Origin: Styela clava
Taxonomy: Eukaryota; Chordata; Ascidiacea; Stolidobranchia; Styelidae
Length of the DNA stretch: 64,000 bases
Direction: 5' to 3'
Assembly (NCBI RefSeq): GCF_964204865.1
Contig: NC_135259.1
Coordinates: forward strand, 4,340,001-4,404,000
Shown: piece by piece, positions 33,601 to 48,600 of the stretch
Layout of the letters: each line of letters begins with the position of its first letter
Numbering within the stretch: the first letter of the stretch is position 1
Made by a program: the position numbers and the translations under genes
Notes under the pieces: generated by a model
Seen by the model: the letters and a program-made list of their open reading frames with translations, nothing else
The model's database searches: none
Told to the model about the DNA's origin: nothing

Positions 33601-36600
33601 GAATCTGAACCTCGCGTAGAACTGGATATGCGATTGTTTTGAAGAAATTATTAATCTGAAAATAGAAGGTTTGTACGTTAATTAAATATTTTATTCACAC
33701 CTCATGTAATTAACAATGTAATTGTGATCGCAATGTAACAAGTAATAATATTTAGAAAATAAAATAAAATTATTTTCATGGTTCATAATATACATAAAAC
33801 ATATCCATAAAATCACTGTCATCAAAGTGTTACATTATTATAATGGCATTTCTTCTTAGTAGGATTCGATTTCCCCCGCTTGAAAGTATTGACTTTAATA
33901 GCTATCTACTGATATCTATCTATATGTGGCTCTTGGTACATCAGTAGTTGTTTTCAATTCTTCTCTCACTACTCTCACGTTTTTTATTTGAGTGGTCGAC
34001 TACTTTCTTCGAAGTTTAAAATGCTTAATGAAATGTTTAAGAAACTATATATCCGCGAACAGGAATCAAGGGGCTTCGTTTCAAAATATCCATATCTGTC
34101 TTACCTGTACATTAGCATCAATATCTTCATGTATTTGAATGAATGTTCCCTGGTTTTTATGGGCGATCGATGATAATACTTTGGAATTGGCCATTGCGCC
34201 ATAACCAGTAATATGAATGCCAAATTTATTGCTGTAAATAAATGAAAGGCATAAATTTATTTTGTTCTATTTAACCCAATTGCTGAACATTTCTGAACGC
34301 TTTATCTATTGCAAAGTAATAGTTGTTATTGAAGAACGGCAGATAATCCTTCGTTTTCAAACAATTTTACACAATGTGGACAAATTATTTCCATGTTCAT
34401 ATTAATGATAAAATCATCGTGATTTCGTTTTAATAAGCTTGGCGGTTTGTTGTTGTAAAATTGAGAAAACAGATTTATTCTGTTTCAGTATTGTTGACGC
34501 AACGTGTTGTACCAATATACTATATATAGGCGAAAATGTTATTGGAATATCCGGCTAGCCATATTGCTTAGTTTAAAAAAGTAGGCAGACATCTTATGTA
34601 AAAATTCATGAAATTGCCTTCTGGTTATTTTAATGTTTATTCGTGCCCACCACTTCTTCCAGTGTCGGCTACATCAAAACAGCTGCTTGTTTTAGTGTCC
34701 ACGAAAAACATAACAGGTCCGAACTATTCGATTTGAGGTATTCATTATTAGTCTTCTTTATCACCAAATAAATGCTTATTTATTTAATATTCAATACCTG
34801 TTAAAACTTGTTATCGTACTGATCACAGTATCTGTACCGATTTCTTCTTGTTGAGATCGACCGCCATCCGTCAAAACAAAAACATAATCAGTTGAAAAGT
34901 GAGAATTTATGTCTTCATCTAAAATATGAATAACATGATGTTACTAACCAAAGTGGAAAAATAAATAAAAGGTATAAATTTACAAAATGGTTCATAATGA
35001 ATTTTTTTTAATGGTCAATTTGGTTACAATATAGAGATGTAGCGACATTTTCTATCCAATGTGGCGTTGAAAATACAGTCTATGCTGACCCCACAAGTAG
35101 GCATGACAGTGCCTACTTGTTTTCCTGCACAATGAAAGATCTCGAATCACATAAATTGATCTTTTTTACTCTTGCTACAGCATCCTTACATTATACGAAT
35201 CCATTAGCGCAAAAGCATTCACAAAAATGCTGGTTAGGCTTGCATAGCCTCTATTGATGGTTGTATGAATTGTATTGCTCAATATAAATATAAATAATTA
35301 TTAAATCCAATATTTTTAACATTTTTCATTAAAATACAACTAAAAAATTCGTTCAAATAATTTTATGAGATGCCCTAATCGTTGACGATTAGTACTCGTA
35401 CATACCTTCAACATATCCATCGATAACATTTATAGCTGCTTCGAGTCCTTTCAGTAAATCCGTTCCTGCCTGAGCTGAAACGGAATTCAAAAATCGTTTG
35501 GCCGCCGCGATGTTTGCGGCAGTTGCTTTTACCATGATGCTACGACTATCTTCACCAGGGTGTGGATCCCAACTTTGCACTTTTGAGTTGAACATCAAAA
35601 TTGCAAAAGAATCCTGTGAAAAATATTGAACTGGTGATTAACATAGCAAACAAGTGTGGCATATGTAATTTTGTACACGTTTTTTCCCGTCAGATGAAAT
35701 TCATTTAAACTTAAAACTAGGGAATCCAGCTGCACGAAATCAAATAAACCGTATTTCACTATCAAGCATTATATCGTATATAACGAGTTACGTATTACAC
35801 ATTATTATGACGCCATTGAGTGTGGAACCACGAATGAGGAACTTGGAAGGTTATCGAGCATCGAACGGGTTATGGTTCTTTTCAGACCGACCTCAACGGG
35901 GCCCTTACCCACTTCGAAGATGGTATGAGAAATGACTTGGTAATCAAAGCAATCATCGACTTAGAACTTTGTCTAAACCTTAATTATTAAATTGAGTTTT
36001 ACGACAGACAGAAAAAATTTCTGTGAGCTTTGTAATTGCAAACTCTTTGAGAATGAATAGTAAGTAGTAAATTTATTCCTCCTTTCAATAGACTTACTTC
36101 AGAATTTAATTCATCAAGAATTTTGTTCATGCCATTTTTCATGTGCATCAATTTTCTTCCAAACATCGATCCTGAATTATCCAACAAAAATACTACTCTC
36201 TTGTTCATTGGTTCATATTTAGGTACGAAGAAATGGAGAAAATTCCTGAAAATATGTAAAAACTGCATAACTTCCCTAATACACGCGTTTTAATGCAATT
36301 TAAAAACTTTAATTTTAATTAATATACAAATATATATAAATAATAATAAAAATTGTTTAAATATGAATAAGTTATTGACATTATTTTTGAGTTTGGTTAA
36401 ATTCATCGACACAAGCAAAGATTTTTTTCCAGATTACTAAGCCAGCATTGACCAAACCTTTTACGCTGGTAAGTAGGTTAGTAGGCAAGAGATTTTTGTA
36501 CAGATGGTGCATAAGGTGCCATTGTACAAATTGTGCACTTCTTCACACGAAAGACAACGGCCACACTCAAAGTACCCAACTTTACTAAGAACGATAATAA

Positions 36601-39600
36601 CTGGTTATGGTGGATAATTTTTTGGTATAATTAATATGTATGTGTTATTATGCGGTAAAAAATTATTTTTCAAGCATATAACTTTTAGGAAGATTTTTAG
36701 TTGTAGCAATGCATATTATCATTTACATCGTAATGTATTTGAAATGTATTGACCTGAAATGTATTGACATAATTCCGCATACTCTTAAATTCACACTTAC
36801 TGATCGAACGCAACCATTTCACTAATTTTATCTCCTGGCCGAACAAGATCATATTGAATAGCAAATTTTCCATTCAGTCCGTTTGGTGATAAAAGTGTTT
36901 GTTGTTCCATCGTAGGCGAGAACGTTATCTTGGCTGAATTTCTAAATTATGGAACAGAAATATGAATTCTCAAACAAAAAGAAAGATGCAAATTGTTACT
37001 GTAATCATCACTATTTGAATAGGGTACTCGATTTACATATATCTGATACATAACTTACAAAATACTGAATATAACGCTAGTTGTCAGCTGTGATGTACGT
37101 TACCTATTTACTGCAGTAGTCTAACGTCTAAAACCAAAAATGGGTTGAGGTTCAGGACATTCAAAGAACGGGTTTGCACGGGTTCGTCACGAATCCCACA
37201 CCTGGATGCATTGCCGTGTTGAAATTACTAGTATGTGGAGGCAATGTTTATTTTTCGGTTGTCAACAAATGTAACTTGCAGGTGACCACTCAAATACGCA
37301 ATAAATCAGTATAGTATATAAGAGTAAACTCGTTACCCTGATTCAGAAATCTTTGTTCCTTTCAAATGAATTCCCTTGGACAAACTGCTCTGTTCTGTGC
37401 GGAAATTCAAAACTTTAAGATCACTTAAAGGCAAACTTTCCCAAATATTAATTTCAATATCAAACGACTTGACGGCTTGTCCAGGCTGCACATTGATTTC
37501 GTGATGATATCTATGATTGAGAATTGATATTAAGTGAGATACCCAGTCGATATGGTACCTAATTTCAAAAGGAGCATACGTGCTCAAATGTCTTTCAAGT
37601 AAATGACAGAGCAATGCTTAAGTATATGAGTGCAAAGGTTAAATGGTTAATTAACTGCAGGCAAGTCTAGGGGACATACATATAAATCTGTTGTCTAATC
37701 ATCCAAATAAGATTGGATTTCCATATTTATCCCAAGAAAAGCCGATAAGACGACCTAATCATATGGTTTACCACGGCCTCTCGTCCGGTTGCCAGTCCAT
37801 GTCAAGTATGGGATTAGTTAAACCAGTTATTTATTTCAGATGCATGAATGTGAGGGTGGAGAAAACCGTAACCGACCAGTAGTTACGTCAACAAACAAAA
37901 TGCTTCATATCTACATAACAAGTCAGATCCTACGACGTAGCAATTCACATTGATATTGGTGAACATGGGTTTGTCGAAAAGATGGCGGCCTGGTGGTATG
38001 TCATGTGGTGGCGCAATAGGCTCAAAAATAGTAATATTTGGGACAAAATATCGTGGGCCATCAGATTCACAGAGAAATAAGGATATGCTCTTATGGACTT
38101 CTTCCGTCTCCGAGGGCAAATTTAGTGTCAATTAATCCATTAGTTGCAGTGAAAAAAAGCGATTTTTACAACAACAAGAACGATAGCACAATATTTTGCT
38201 AAACCATCCTTGACTTTACCTTCCAACCGATCGGACTAAAGGTTGTTGATATTTGATTTGAAAAACAACGTCTTCGTCTCCTCGCAAATTTAGTGAAGTT
38301 TGAAATATTTTTGAACCCTCATCTTGAGAAGACAAATGTCCAAAAGAAAGACCTTCGCGCTGTAACACAGATAATTTATTAATTTAAAAGATTTTATCAT
38401 GATATAAAAAAATTGATATTCTCAATGTTACTCATTCCAGGAAAAAATGTCAATTTAAAATGGCAAAATTTGCTTAAAACGCATTAGTGCGCAGCAATTA
38501 CTTTTGGACACATGCACTTGAACAGGCCAAGCCCAAACATTATTTAATACAAAGCCTCAGTGAAACATTTAAATCGAAATATGCAACAATTTGGTTGATC
38601 CCTATTTTTTCAAAAAAAAAATATTTACTTTTACATATGAGTGTAAAATATTTTAGCAGTCAGAGAATATAAAGAACTTGATTTAATTTTAAGCTATTCG
38701 ATGTTTTATAACATTTCAGACTTGAATATTACTCATTATATTTCCCTATCTTCTACATATAAAACAATAAAATAAAAATTGACAAAATTATGTTTATGAA
38801 CCGACCTTTCCAATTTCGTAAAACGTTTTTGCTTCTCCTAATTGCTTGATTTCTCCTGAAAATGTATCTCCGTCAACAGTCATGGTAAAATCAGTTATAA
38901 ATGCATTTGGTGGAATTACAATAGAAAATACAGATTCTTTTGATACCCAACCACTAAAATAGAAAAAATTATTCAACATTGTATATATTGTATATTATAA
39001 GTTTATTAATTATATATGTTTGAATTACTTTTAATTTCCACAAAAACGTGAAAGCTGAAATTTTATATAGTTTTAAAAATATACCTAGGTCTATGTGTAA
39101 TATATATCCAAATATTGTGTTTTGAATAATAAGTAAAAAAAGCTTGAAGTTCACAAGAAGATTTTCTCAAAGAAAAGTCACGCACACCCACTCAGAAGTA
39201 ATCGAGGTCTTCTGCTAACAATTTACGACCAACAACTAAAACGTCAAGAGCATCTACTAATATTATTATAAACAACTATAATTGAAAGTATAAACGTTGA
39301 ATTACTTGAAACGGAACTGCATTACAACGCTCATGAGTATTTCTATCCATCTATCCGTAAGCTTACAACAGCGTTTCTTCAATTTCAAAATATTAGGCAT
39401 GCATAAATAAGAGCGTTCTTCCCTTTCCGATGTTAAATACCACCCATTGTAATAGTTCGTTTAGAAACATTAACTATATCACAATGTAATCAATACGTAG
39501 TTTAATTTCATCGATCTATAAACACGAGATCTTGTTCATAGTACGTTGCAACACTATGCGGTAAACTACAAAATAATCGCTTCGTATTTCGTGTTAAAGG

Positions 39601-42600
39601 GTTCAAATTGATCAGATGAAAACCGATCCAAGGATCAGCTTTCTACCGAACTCGATTAATAGGCCATAAATATGTCCGCAAACCCTCGATAACTCTATAA
39701 TTCACCACAGTAGTAGTTTTATAGTAAAAAATGTTCAACATTACAGTGATATTTGTGTGTAAATTTCTGATGCGTCATCCATGAATTATTTTGTTTTATC
39801 TTATTAGAATTTGTTCAAAACAAGGTCAAAGTAGACTGATGTCTGACCAGAGCAATTACTGGAAAAACTTGATCCATTCAAACTTTAGACTTAAACTTGG
39901 ATTTATGGTGTAAAATCTCACTTCATGGGAGAGTTGCAGCAGTTGAAGTCATTAAGATTAAACATTTGATCATGGATACCATAGATACTAATATCACACA
40001 TCACATTGTAGTGCAGATTTTAAGAGATTTCATTCAATAGAGTTCAATACTTTTAATGTCAGAAAAATGATCAATTTTAACTGCTTTTTAAAGACAAAAG
40101 GTTGAATGTTTTTGCAAAATTTCATTGAAAAAGTTATGAAAAATAAATTTATTTTACTGGTTTTATACTTAAAGTTTGAAGCGATATTCACGATATTTCA
40201 ATGAAAACCTATATGAATTTAGTAGTCAAAAATATATGTGTTACTAATTTTCTCAAAAAAATTTTTTGTTTGTTTTAAGTTTCGTCCTTTTTGGATTTAT
40301 GCCCAAGTCATTTTAATTTGTTTTCATTACACGATTCCTCAATTGAATCAAGAAAGTTGAGAATCATTTCAGTGGCGAATCGTTACTATTAGATGGATTT
40401 CACCACATTCGAATGACTAACCATCATTTTTGTTTAATTTTTTTATAGATACTGAATATATACTCACTCGTTGACAAATTTGCTTTGTACAATAGTCTCT
40501 GCAAACCTAGTGTTGATATTACTTGTGATTTTAAATGATTCCATAGCTGGAGCTTGTTTTGCTGAAACCGCCAATAAACATTCTTTGTAGACTAATACGC
40601 CATTTTGGTCTTTCACTGAAAGAAAATGTGAAACATATTATGTGGTACAAGACTTCGAAGCATTCGAATACAGCCGTTTTTTATTTTGTTAGAGTAGCAG
40701 CCTGTGATCGCCGAACTTGAAGTCAGGCAGAAAAGAGAACTTGCTTGCTGCAAGCTTTATTCAAAATAGCATTTATGAAAGTTACTAATTTTCTCTGTCA
40801 AATGGGGGTAAATAAAGCAATTCAAGCAAGAAGTAACAGAATAATTCAAAATTAATTATCTGTGAAATTATAAGAATAAAAATACCAATTTATCTAGACT
40901 TAGAAAAAGGCAGGTAATCTCGCGTTTTTCTTCATCAAACGTTTGTATGCATTATATGGCAATGTCATCAGATCATCGGTTCTTTCAAACCAGTGTTTAT
41001 TTCCGCAACAGTATAGAATGACATAGGTGAAGTTCTTTTTATGGTTTCAAATACATCTTTTAAAATTTGTATTTACGACTTGATTCTGTGTCCGCATTGA
41101 TGGTTTCATGTAAAAGGGCGCGAAATTTGCGCAGGACATTACACAAATTCCAGAACACGTCCACGTTATTTTGTATTGAAATGCCATTGTGGGTATTTCT
41201 CAATATAAATATCGGTTACTGCAGTATTTATGATAGAAAAGACAACTGCTTCATTGTGGCATCCAATTTTTAAAATGTTTTAAGGTCAATCTGCCGTAAC
41301 TATTTTACGCGTTGCTCGCTTTAGTTAAATTATTTCCCAAAATACAATTTTCTGCGAAAAGTTGTATGACCAAAAACGCGTAATTTTATGCGATAAATGC
41401 AAAAATTTTCTGCATCAGCAAAAAACGTTACCTGTAACAGTTACTTTCGATACCGATCCCGGTTTTGCATCTCTTGGTGTTCGCAATCTCAGAAAAAATT
41501 TCGCGTCTCCTCCGCCTGTAACCAATATTCTTGACTGAGAAACAGACGTTATAAATTTTTCGCCATCTACTGCATTTACTGTATAATAGACAGCTTCCTT
41601 TCCAACATTTCTGATAGTTATGGCTACTTGGGCGGGAGAACCAGGTCTAAAATATAAAAAAAAAATATACACAAACTCAATACAGTTCTTTTTTTCTACC
41701 GGAATAAACTAGTCACCAATAATTAAAAACGTATAATTTACCTCAAAACAAGTTTATCCAGTGCCGAACAATCGATTTCAACATTTACAAATTGTATTGA
41801 TTGTTGAGCGAGTCGTCTAAATTGAAATCCTCCCGCATCTATTCCACTCACATATGCAAGTAACTTTCGATCAGCAAATGATTCGAGTTTGACACGGAAG
41901 TGTCTCTTTTTCCCATCTGGTACTCTGAATGTGGTATTGATAGAGAGTTAGAAAAATGTGAGAGTTATTGTTTTATGTTCTTCGAAAAGTGTTTACTTTG
42001 TTCCACTGTTACTACTAAGTGACTAAGTGGTCAAGCTCTTAGTCTCTTCGTATATACGGTTTCTGCTCTCATTGTCTTTTCCCAAATTGTTGGCATGTTG
42101 TTTCTACTACAAATATCACTCATTTTGAGAAGATGAGGCCACTACTCAGATAATCTGTTAATCTCTGAGTGAGTGCTCACCAACTAGTGTAATGCTTACT
42201 TTACCATTAAAAGTTTGATAGTCACATACTTGAAACTTATTTGGGTGTTTTTTACGAATACTGAAAGCATATAAAAATAATCCACTCTTCATAACTTTGT
42301 GATTTTTATATTAAATAAATTAGCATTGCAATGGTGATCTATCTTCATCTGAGTACAAAAAGTTCAAAGAATTCACTGGTACCTGAATTCAGTTAGACAT
42401 TGAAGAAACGAAGTAAAATCAATTTCTGTGCAACTCACCTGAAAGAGTATACGGATTCACCGGTCTTTACATCAACAAATGAAACTGTTCTAACAACATC
42501 GTCAGTGTTCAGTCCATACATATCGACCAGAACAACAACTTTTTCAGTTGATACTGGTTGATCTGATTAAATAAAATGGAGACGTTAATGGAGGTTGATA

Positions 42601-45600
42601 TTGCTTGGTAGTAGTTCCCTAACTAATATTGCAAAAACATCAAGATCATTGAGACAATTTGAATAATGTTTATATCAGGAACATATATATATTTGAGAAT
42701 AACATTTTTCAAGATAAGATGTAGAATGTAGATATTCATTTATATTCATCATGGAATTGTTATATCTACGACAGATCACCAAATTTTTCCGTGCAATCTT
42801 GAAAAATTACTTGAGATATTTAGTAATAAATCTGTTGATACACACCACTGACCCATTGCAAACTATCTTTATTTTTTGGCCAAGTAAATATGTGAAGAAA
42901 AGTTTGTCTTACTAAATTTTTCAAATGAATTATCGCAAAAATTGATTTACACACATATCCAGGAACCAACGTCTCATAAAAATCTCTAATGAATTTTCTT
43001 CACAAATAATGATAAATACAAATATAATTATCATATTATAATAAGCATATATTTTCTTTTCATACAAGAGGTTGAAAAAATATATAAATTCTATTTTTAG
43101 TGTCTTGTAACAGCAAAATCCACGTTAACAATGATGAATTTACTCACGATGTATAACTTTCAAACATTGGGTCGTTGTCACATTTCCAATTTCTTTTGCT
43201 AAAGATTGAACAAAACTTTTTGTACTCTTTCCTGTTACCTGTATAATTTTAGGAATATTTTTTTTAATTTGGCATAAATATGAATTATTTTCTATAATTT
43301 AAAATATTTAGCTCAAACGCGTTTCATTTTTGTATACTCTATATTTAGAAATTACGCATGAAAAATTGGGATAAAAAAAAGAAGTTTTATACCTTCACTC
43401 TACATATTCCAGTAGTTTTAACATTGAGTCTATACTTTCCATATTTTGTCACGTTGATGCTTCCAATAAACAATTCTGCTACTTTAATAGATCTCTATAA
43501 ATAAGAAAAATGTAGATACATCTTGCAAATAAACAGTCAATACTCAAACAATAAGATTTAACCTAAAAATGGATGCTTAATAGAGAATGTAGCGATTCAC
43601 AAGTTGTTTTGTGAGATTTATGAGAAATTTTTTGCAAGAATTTGGGAATTGAAAATGTCACATAACAATACCATTGGGTATAGCTTCGAACGGACGGGCC
43701 TTCTGGCCATGGATTGTTTTTAAGTTTGATTCTCTCTAAAACTGACAAAAACAATTGCAAATGATTCAATCTCGTTTTTTTTAAATTCTGGATCAATCTA
43801 CTTGTTGAGATTCTGTTCAATTCATCATACAAACTTTTCATTAATTAACTTGAATCGTTCAACCGAACAATTAATATCGTTTTATTCCAATCTTCCGTGT
43901 GCAAGTGCATTATTCAGATACCTCAAATTGTATTTGCGCTCCATTAGAACGTAATTTCACAGTATCACATGCTCCTGTTGCTTCAACATATAGTTCTCTC
44001 AGACCAGAATCAACAAAAAGCTCAAATCCGGAATCGCCGTCTGAAATTTTTCAAATAATTTATTATCAGATAAAGTGCTTTTACTTTCTGTTTATGTTTT
44101 TGGATGTAATTAAATTGTGTATTCAAACAATTTATTTTGTGTTGGCAAATGGTCGTGAGAACTAAATTTCTTGATTTACAATTGTCAGAAATGCAATTTT
44201 AAATCAATTTCAAAATAATACAGCCAATAAGGTCAAGTTTTATATAAAAACAGTCGAAATTTTTTTTTTCATTTTTTTGTTCCATTCCACGAGCGTTTAA
44301 TCCATCCATGTGTAGTACATTTTAACTAATTATAACTTATTTATAAGCCACTTGAATAAATTTACCTCAAATTAGGTTAACAACTTTTCTCGTATTTCCA
44401 GTTTTAGATCAATAAAAATAGATTTAACACGTCAGATATTCAATTCTCAATTCAATTTTAGCAACCGCTTTTGGTCATAATTACTTAAAATTTCTTTTGA
44501 ACTAAAACCACAATAAATACGTTAAAATAAATTATCAGAAATATAACATAAAATGTAAAAACACCAATTATGGAAAATTCTCCATCTTTCCTACCTAATT
44601 TAAACGTAATGACATTCCTTACAGTAGTATTTTGTGGACTTTGGTTTCCTTCTAACCACTAAGACTAAGATATTACACCCAAATATTGGTCGTATAATAC
44701 ATAGGTTACTTGATATTATAATTACTATAAACTTGAAAATTATGGGTAACAAAGTAATGAATAAAATTTCTAACGTTAATGATACGCTAAATGTTATTAA
44801 AATTATAATACCAGCAAATATAATTTCCGATAAAAAAATAAATACATAAAAGACTGGGAACGACCAAATTTTACTGTCGCTAAAAAAAAACGAAATTTTT
44901 ATTCAACTATTCTTTTTAAATTCTAAGATATCATCTCATTTACTTGATCAGTTGTTTCCTCGAAAACTTTTGAAAAAATATTTGATTCAAAAGCAGGTAA
45001 GATAAAAACTGAAAAATCGTTATGATTCGAGTTGCAAAACCGGTTCGATTAGTTATTCTTCAGTGAAATAAACCGATTGTATTTTTTAAACTAAAAATAC
45101 AAATTTTGAATAAAATTATAGAAATATTTCAGTTATTTTAGTTTTCTGGTATTGTTGTCTTGTAGTAAAAGCTTAGTGAGTTGATTCATTTTTGGAATGA
45201 AGGAAAAAAACTATGGTCAGAGTGAATTTTCATAAATACCTTTATGACTTTTTTATATTATAATCGGCATAATTTTTCAGACATTTGAAGATAATTGAGG
45301 AAGGGTAACAATTTTTTCGCAAAATCATCCAATATTTTTTACAATTACTCAAAAACGTTACAAAAGTTACTGTAACATTCATAACACCACATTTTCTGTA
45401 ATATGTTTACATTACTAACTGGTTATGGTTCTTCGTTCCAAATTGACTATCCCATGCTGCAGGGCTACGTCTAGAAGACCGGTTGATTTGAAAATATCTT
45501 TTCTGCGAACGACTAATACTTCGCCTCCGGTACTATTGGCCAGATGTTGATATAACTCGAAGCCAAGCTTGAGTGACGGATCCCGGCAGGCAGCCAATCG

Positions 45601-48600
45601 CCTTGTCCTGCGGGCATAATTTTTTAGTCAATTATAAGCTCTTTTAAAAATATTTTAATTTTGGGATAAATGTGATGGCGAAATTCCAATGGGTGGTGTC
45701 GTAACGATAATAATGAGTCAAAACGAGTTGAAATTTGGGGAAAAGAGAGTCAGCAAAAACACGATTTCCATCAGTTTTTTTGGTAATTAATACCGTAAAA
45801 ACTTAATATATCAGTAGCATAACTTCCCTTCATTTTATCAAAGTATCTTTCTATAAAGTACCATATTCAAAGACAGCCAGGGCAAATAATTCTCATTGCG
45901 CGCATTTGTAAAATTTCTAAAATTTACAACTCTTTTCTCATTCTTATGACGACTTGTCGTCTGTAAAAGTACCAGATGACTCGAATTCTCCTACGTAAAA
46001 TCATATATCAAATAAATCACACTCACGATGAAAATCCAGCACAAAGCCAAGTTGACATTTTGTTGGTTAAGAGAAATACCAGTTTAACCATTTTTCTGTT
46101 AGCAGTGGCAATAATCTGATCCTGAATTAGAATAGAAGATTGAACATTTTCACATCAAGTTCATGTTTTTATATTAAAATGATATTTTGGGCGAAATAAA
46201 GTTGTTTTCTCCAGCAACTTATGTGAAAACAGCGTTTGGGTAGTTCAATCACAAATCTAAAATGTAACCTTTATTTATCAGTCAGGTAAAAAGCATGAAA
46301 TGACTGCATAAATATATATGTAACATATACCCGACATAGAACATTTATAAAAAATAAAATATGTCTTATTTATCGTTTAAAAATATGTGTGGAAATATCA
46401 GCAATTAATCATAAATGGCGCAGGTCTTTCAAACAATGTCTTCTACACGTAATAAAGCTATGTTGTTATTAGCATAGCTTCATGTTACCTGTAGCTCTGC
46501 GTCTCTGGCCTCTGCGTCAGTAATCACGTAAATTGTCGATCCTGCTAAAACTTTATCCAAAGCGAGACTAATTCCTTTCATACTAAGTTCCGGTAAATCG
46601 CCTCCTCCATGAGCGTAAACACTGAAATTATAACGTTTAATTAATTCGAATACAAATAAGAAAAGAAAAACATATAGACATGTGTGTAACATATGTATAA
46701 CCAATTAAACAGGATTTGGTGATACAGCTTCAAACTGCAAACCACAGGAACATAGAAGCGTTTTGAACCTTCAACACAACAAAAAAAGCAAAAAAATCCA
46801 TTTTACAGATTGTCTATAAAGTGTATATTTGCACATAAAAATCATTATAATTGGGTGAGTTTGATTTTTTCAATTGTTAATTGTTGAAAGACTTTATTGA
46901 CTGTAAGTCTGATATACGATATCCAATGAAATATTCCGGTGATCTGATGTTTATTACAAAAAAGATTGAGCCTGTGTTACAATGCATTTTGAGTAAAATG
47001 CTATTTTATCTGGTGCGAACAAACTAGAAGGTTTTCACTTTATAATGTGTCGATGACTTCGAGCGAAAATTAAGTCTGATTTCATAGATTTATTACCATC
47101 TAATTTATAATATTATCATGATCACTATAATAAATTGATAGCAAAGTATATAATGTTTTATTCTTCCGTAAATGTTCATAATATATTTACCTTCTGAAAG
47201 CTTCTTTCAGTCTGTTAGGATCACCAGTTGACGTCACAGGTCCAACTTTTGGGTCGTTAAAAGGAACCAGAACAAAATTTGTTGGTTGATCAACTGATCC
47301 AGCACGTTCGTCGATTAACAACTAGAATGAAAATTCAAATTTTATAATTAGATAATTATCAAATCCATGTTGTATTTCTACGCATATACTTTTTTTTAAC
47401 ATATCACAATACAACATGTTGTGCGTATATACATGTTGTAACTGCCAGCCTTCCCACCTAGCCAGCACTAGTAGGTGAGAATCTGTTATAGTTAGGAAGA
47501 ACAGCAACATTTTGGTTCGGCAATGCCTGCCCAATTTATTACACCTTGGGTGGGCATGGGATTTGAAGATATTAATATATTCGAGATATTTGCCGGCGAT
47601 GTCTAACGCTTTAGTCACTAGGTCATCGTGCCCACAAATACTGAATATTAGTTAAAGCAAGCCGTACATATTTTGCAATCGAAGACTGCAAGTACGCGAT
47701 ATCAGGGCACGGAGAAAACAAAACTAAAGGCAGGTGCAAATTGATAAATAATCTATTACAAAAGAGTGAATGCGAACGACGAAACATTGTATCAGCAGAA
47801 ATCCAAAGTGCGATCCAGCAGTGTTGTGATCATCGCGTTACAAAACTGCTGTTTTAGACTTCATTGTCACAAGCGTGACTATCGAAAGATGTTGTAACAT
47901 TTTGCATAACAATCTACGGCGGAATATGAAATTGCAGATTTCAGAAATAGTAGATGAATAAATGATCGACAAGTAACATTTTGTGAACGATAGATTTTAG
48001 GAGTAGGGTAAATTCAATAAAATGAAATTGAATATGGCTCTTGTATTGTGTCCAGTACTATCCACTTAAAAACAATAGGTTCAAGTTTTTTTGACACCAA
48101 TCGAATAATTTTTTGTTTCTCTCAACATCTGCGAAAAACAAGGTAATTATCATAACTTATGGCTTCGTTTTCTCGGACGCTGAAGTGTTTGACCACAAAA
48201 GTAAAACCTTGAGGCTTCGGCATAAAAACTTTTACTACAAGTCTAGTTCCGCGACATTTTTCAATCCTATAAATAACTGCCAATTAAGTGAATCTCTGAC
48301 GTGAACATGTCGTAGGTGTAATTGTAAGCTTCCGAAACTATTTGTAATAAAATGTCAGTAAGAAGCTAGCTAATTTCAGACTAGTAATTCAAAATTTTTG
48401 TAAACATGTATTTATTACGAAGTAATACTGGATTATTTTAAATATATATTTTAGATTTATGACATAACGATCCCCTGCGTTTATTTCGAAATCCTTAATT
48501 TTAGCCGTGAATAAATATAGCATGACAGATAGACAATGGTATGCCTGGGCCTAAAACGAAGCATATGCGAGACAGAGGTCTTCATTATCAGCAATGTGGT

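Noticed and set aside
43672..43735. Possible extra exon between exons 7 and 8 of the VWA-ITIH gene (NNPWPEGPSVRSYTQ frame)
   Set aside because: It has an acceptor and a GTATTG donor, but at 64 bp its inclusion would shift the frame between two phase-0 exons, and the hemicentin-like domain reads through without it. At best a poison or minor cassette exon.
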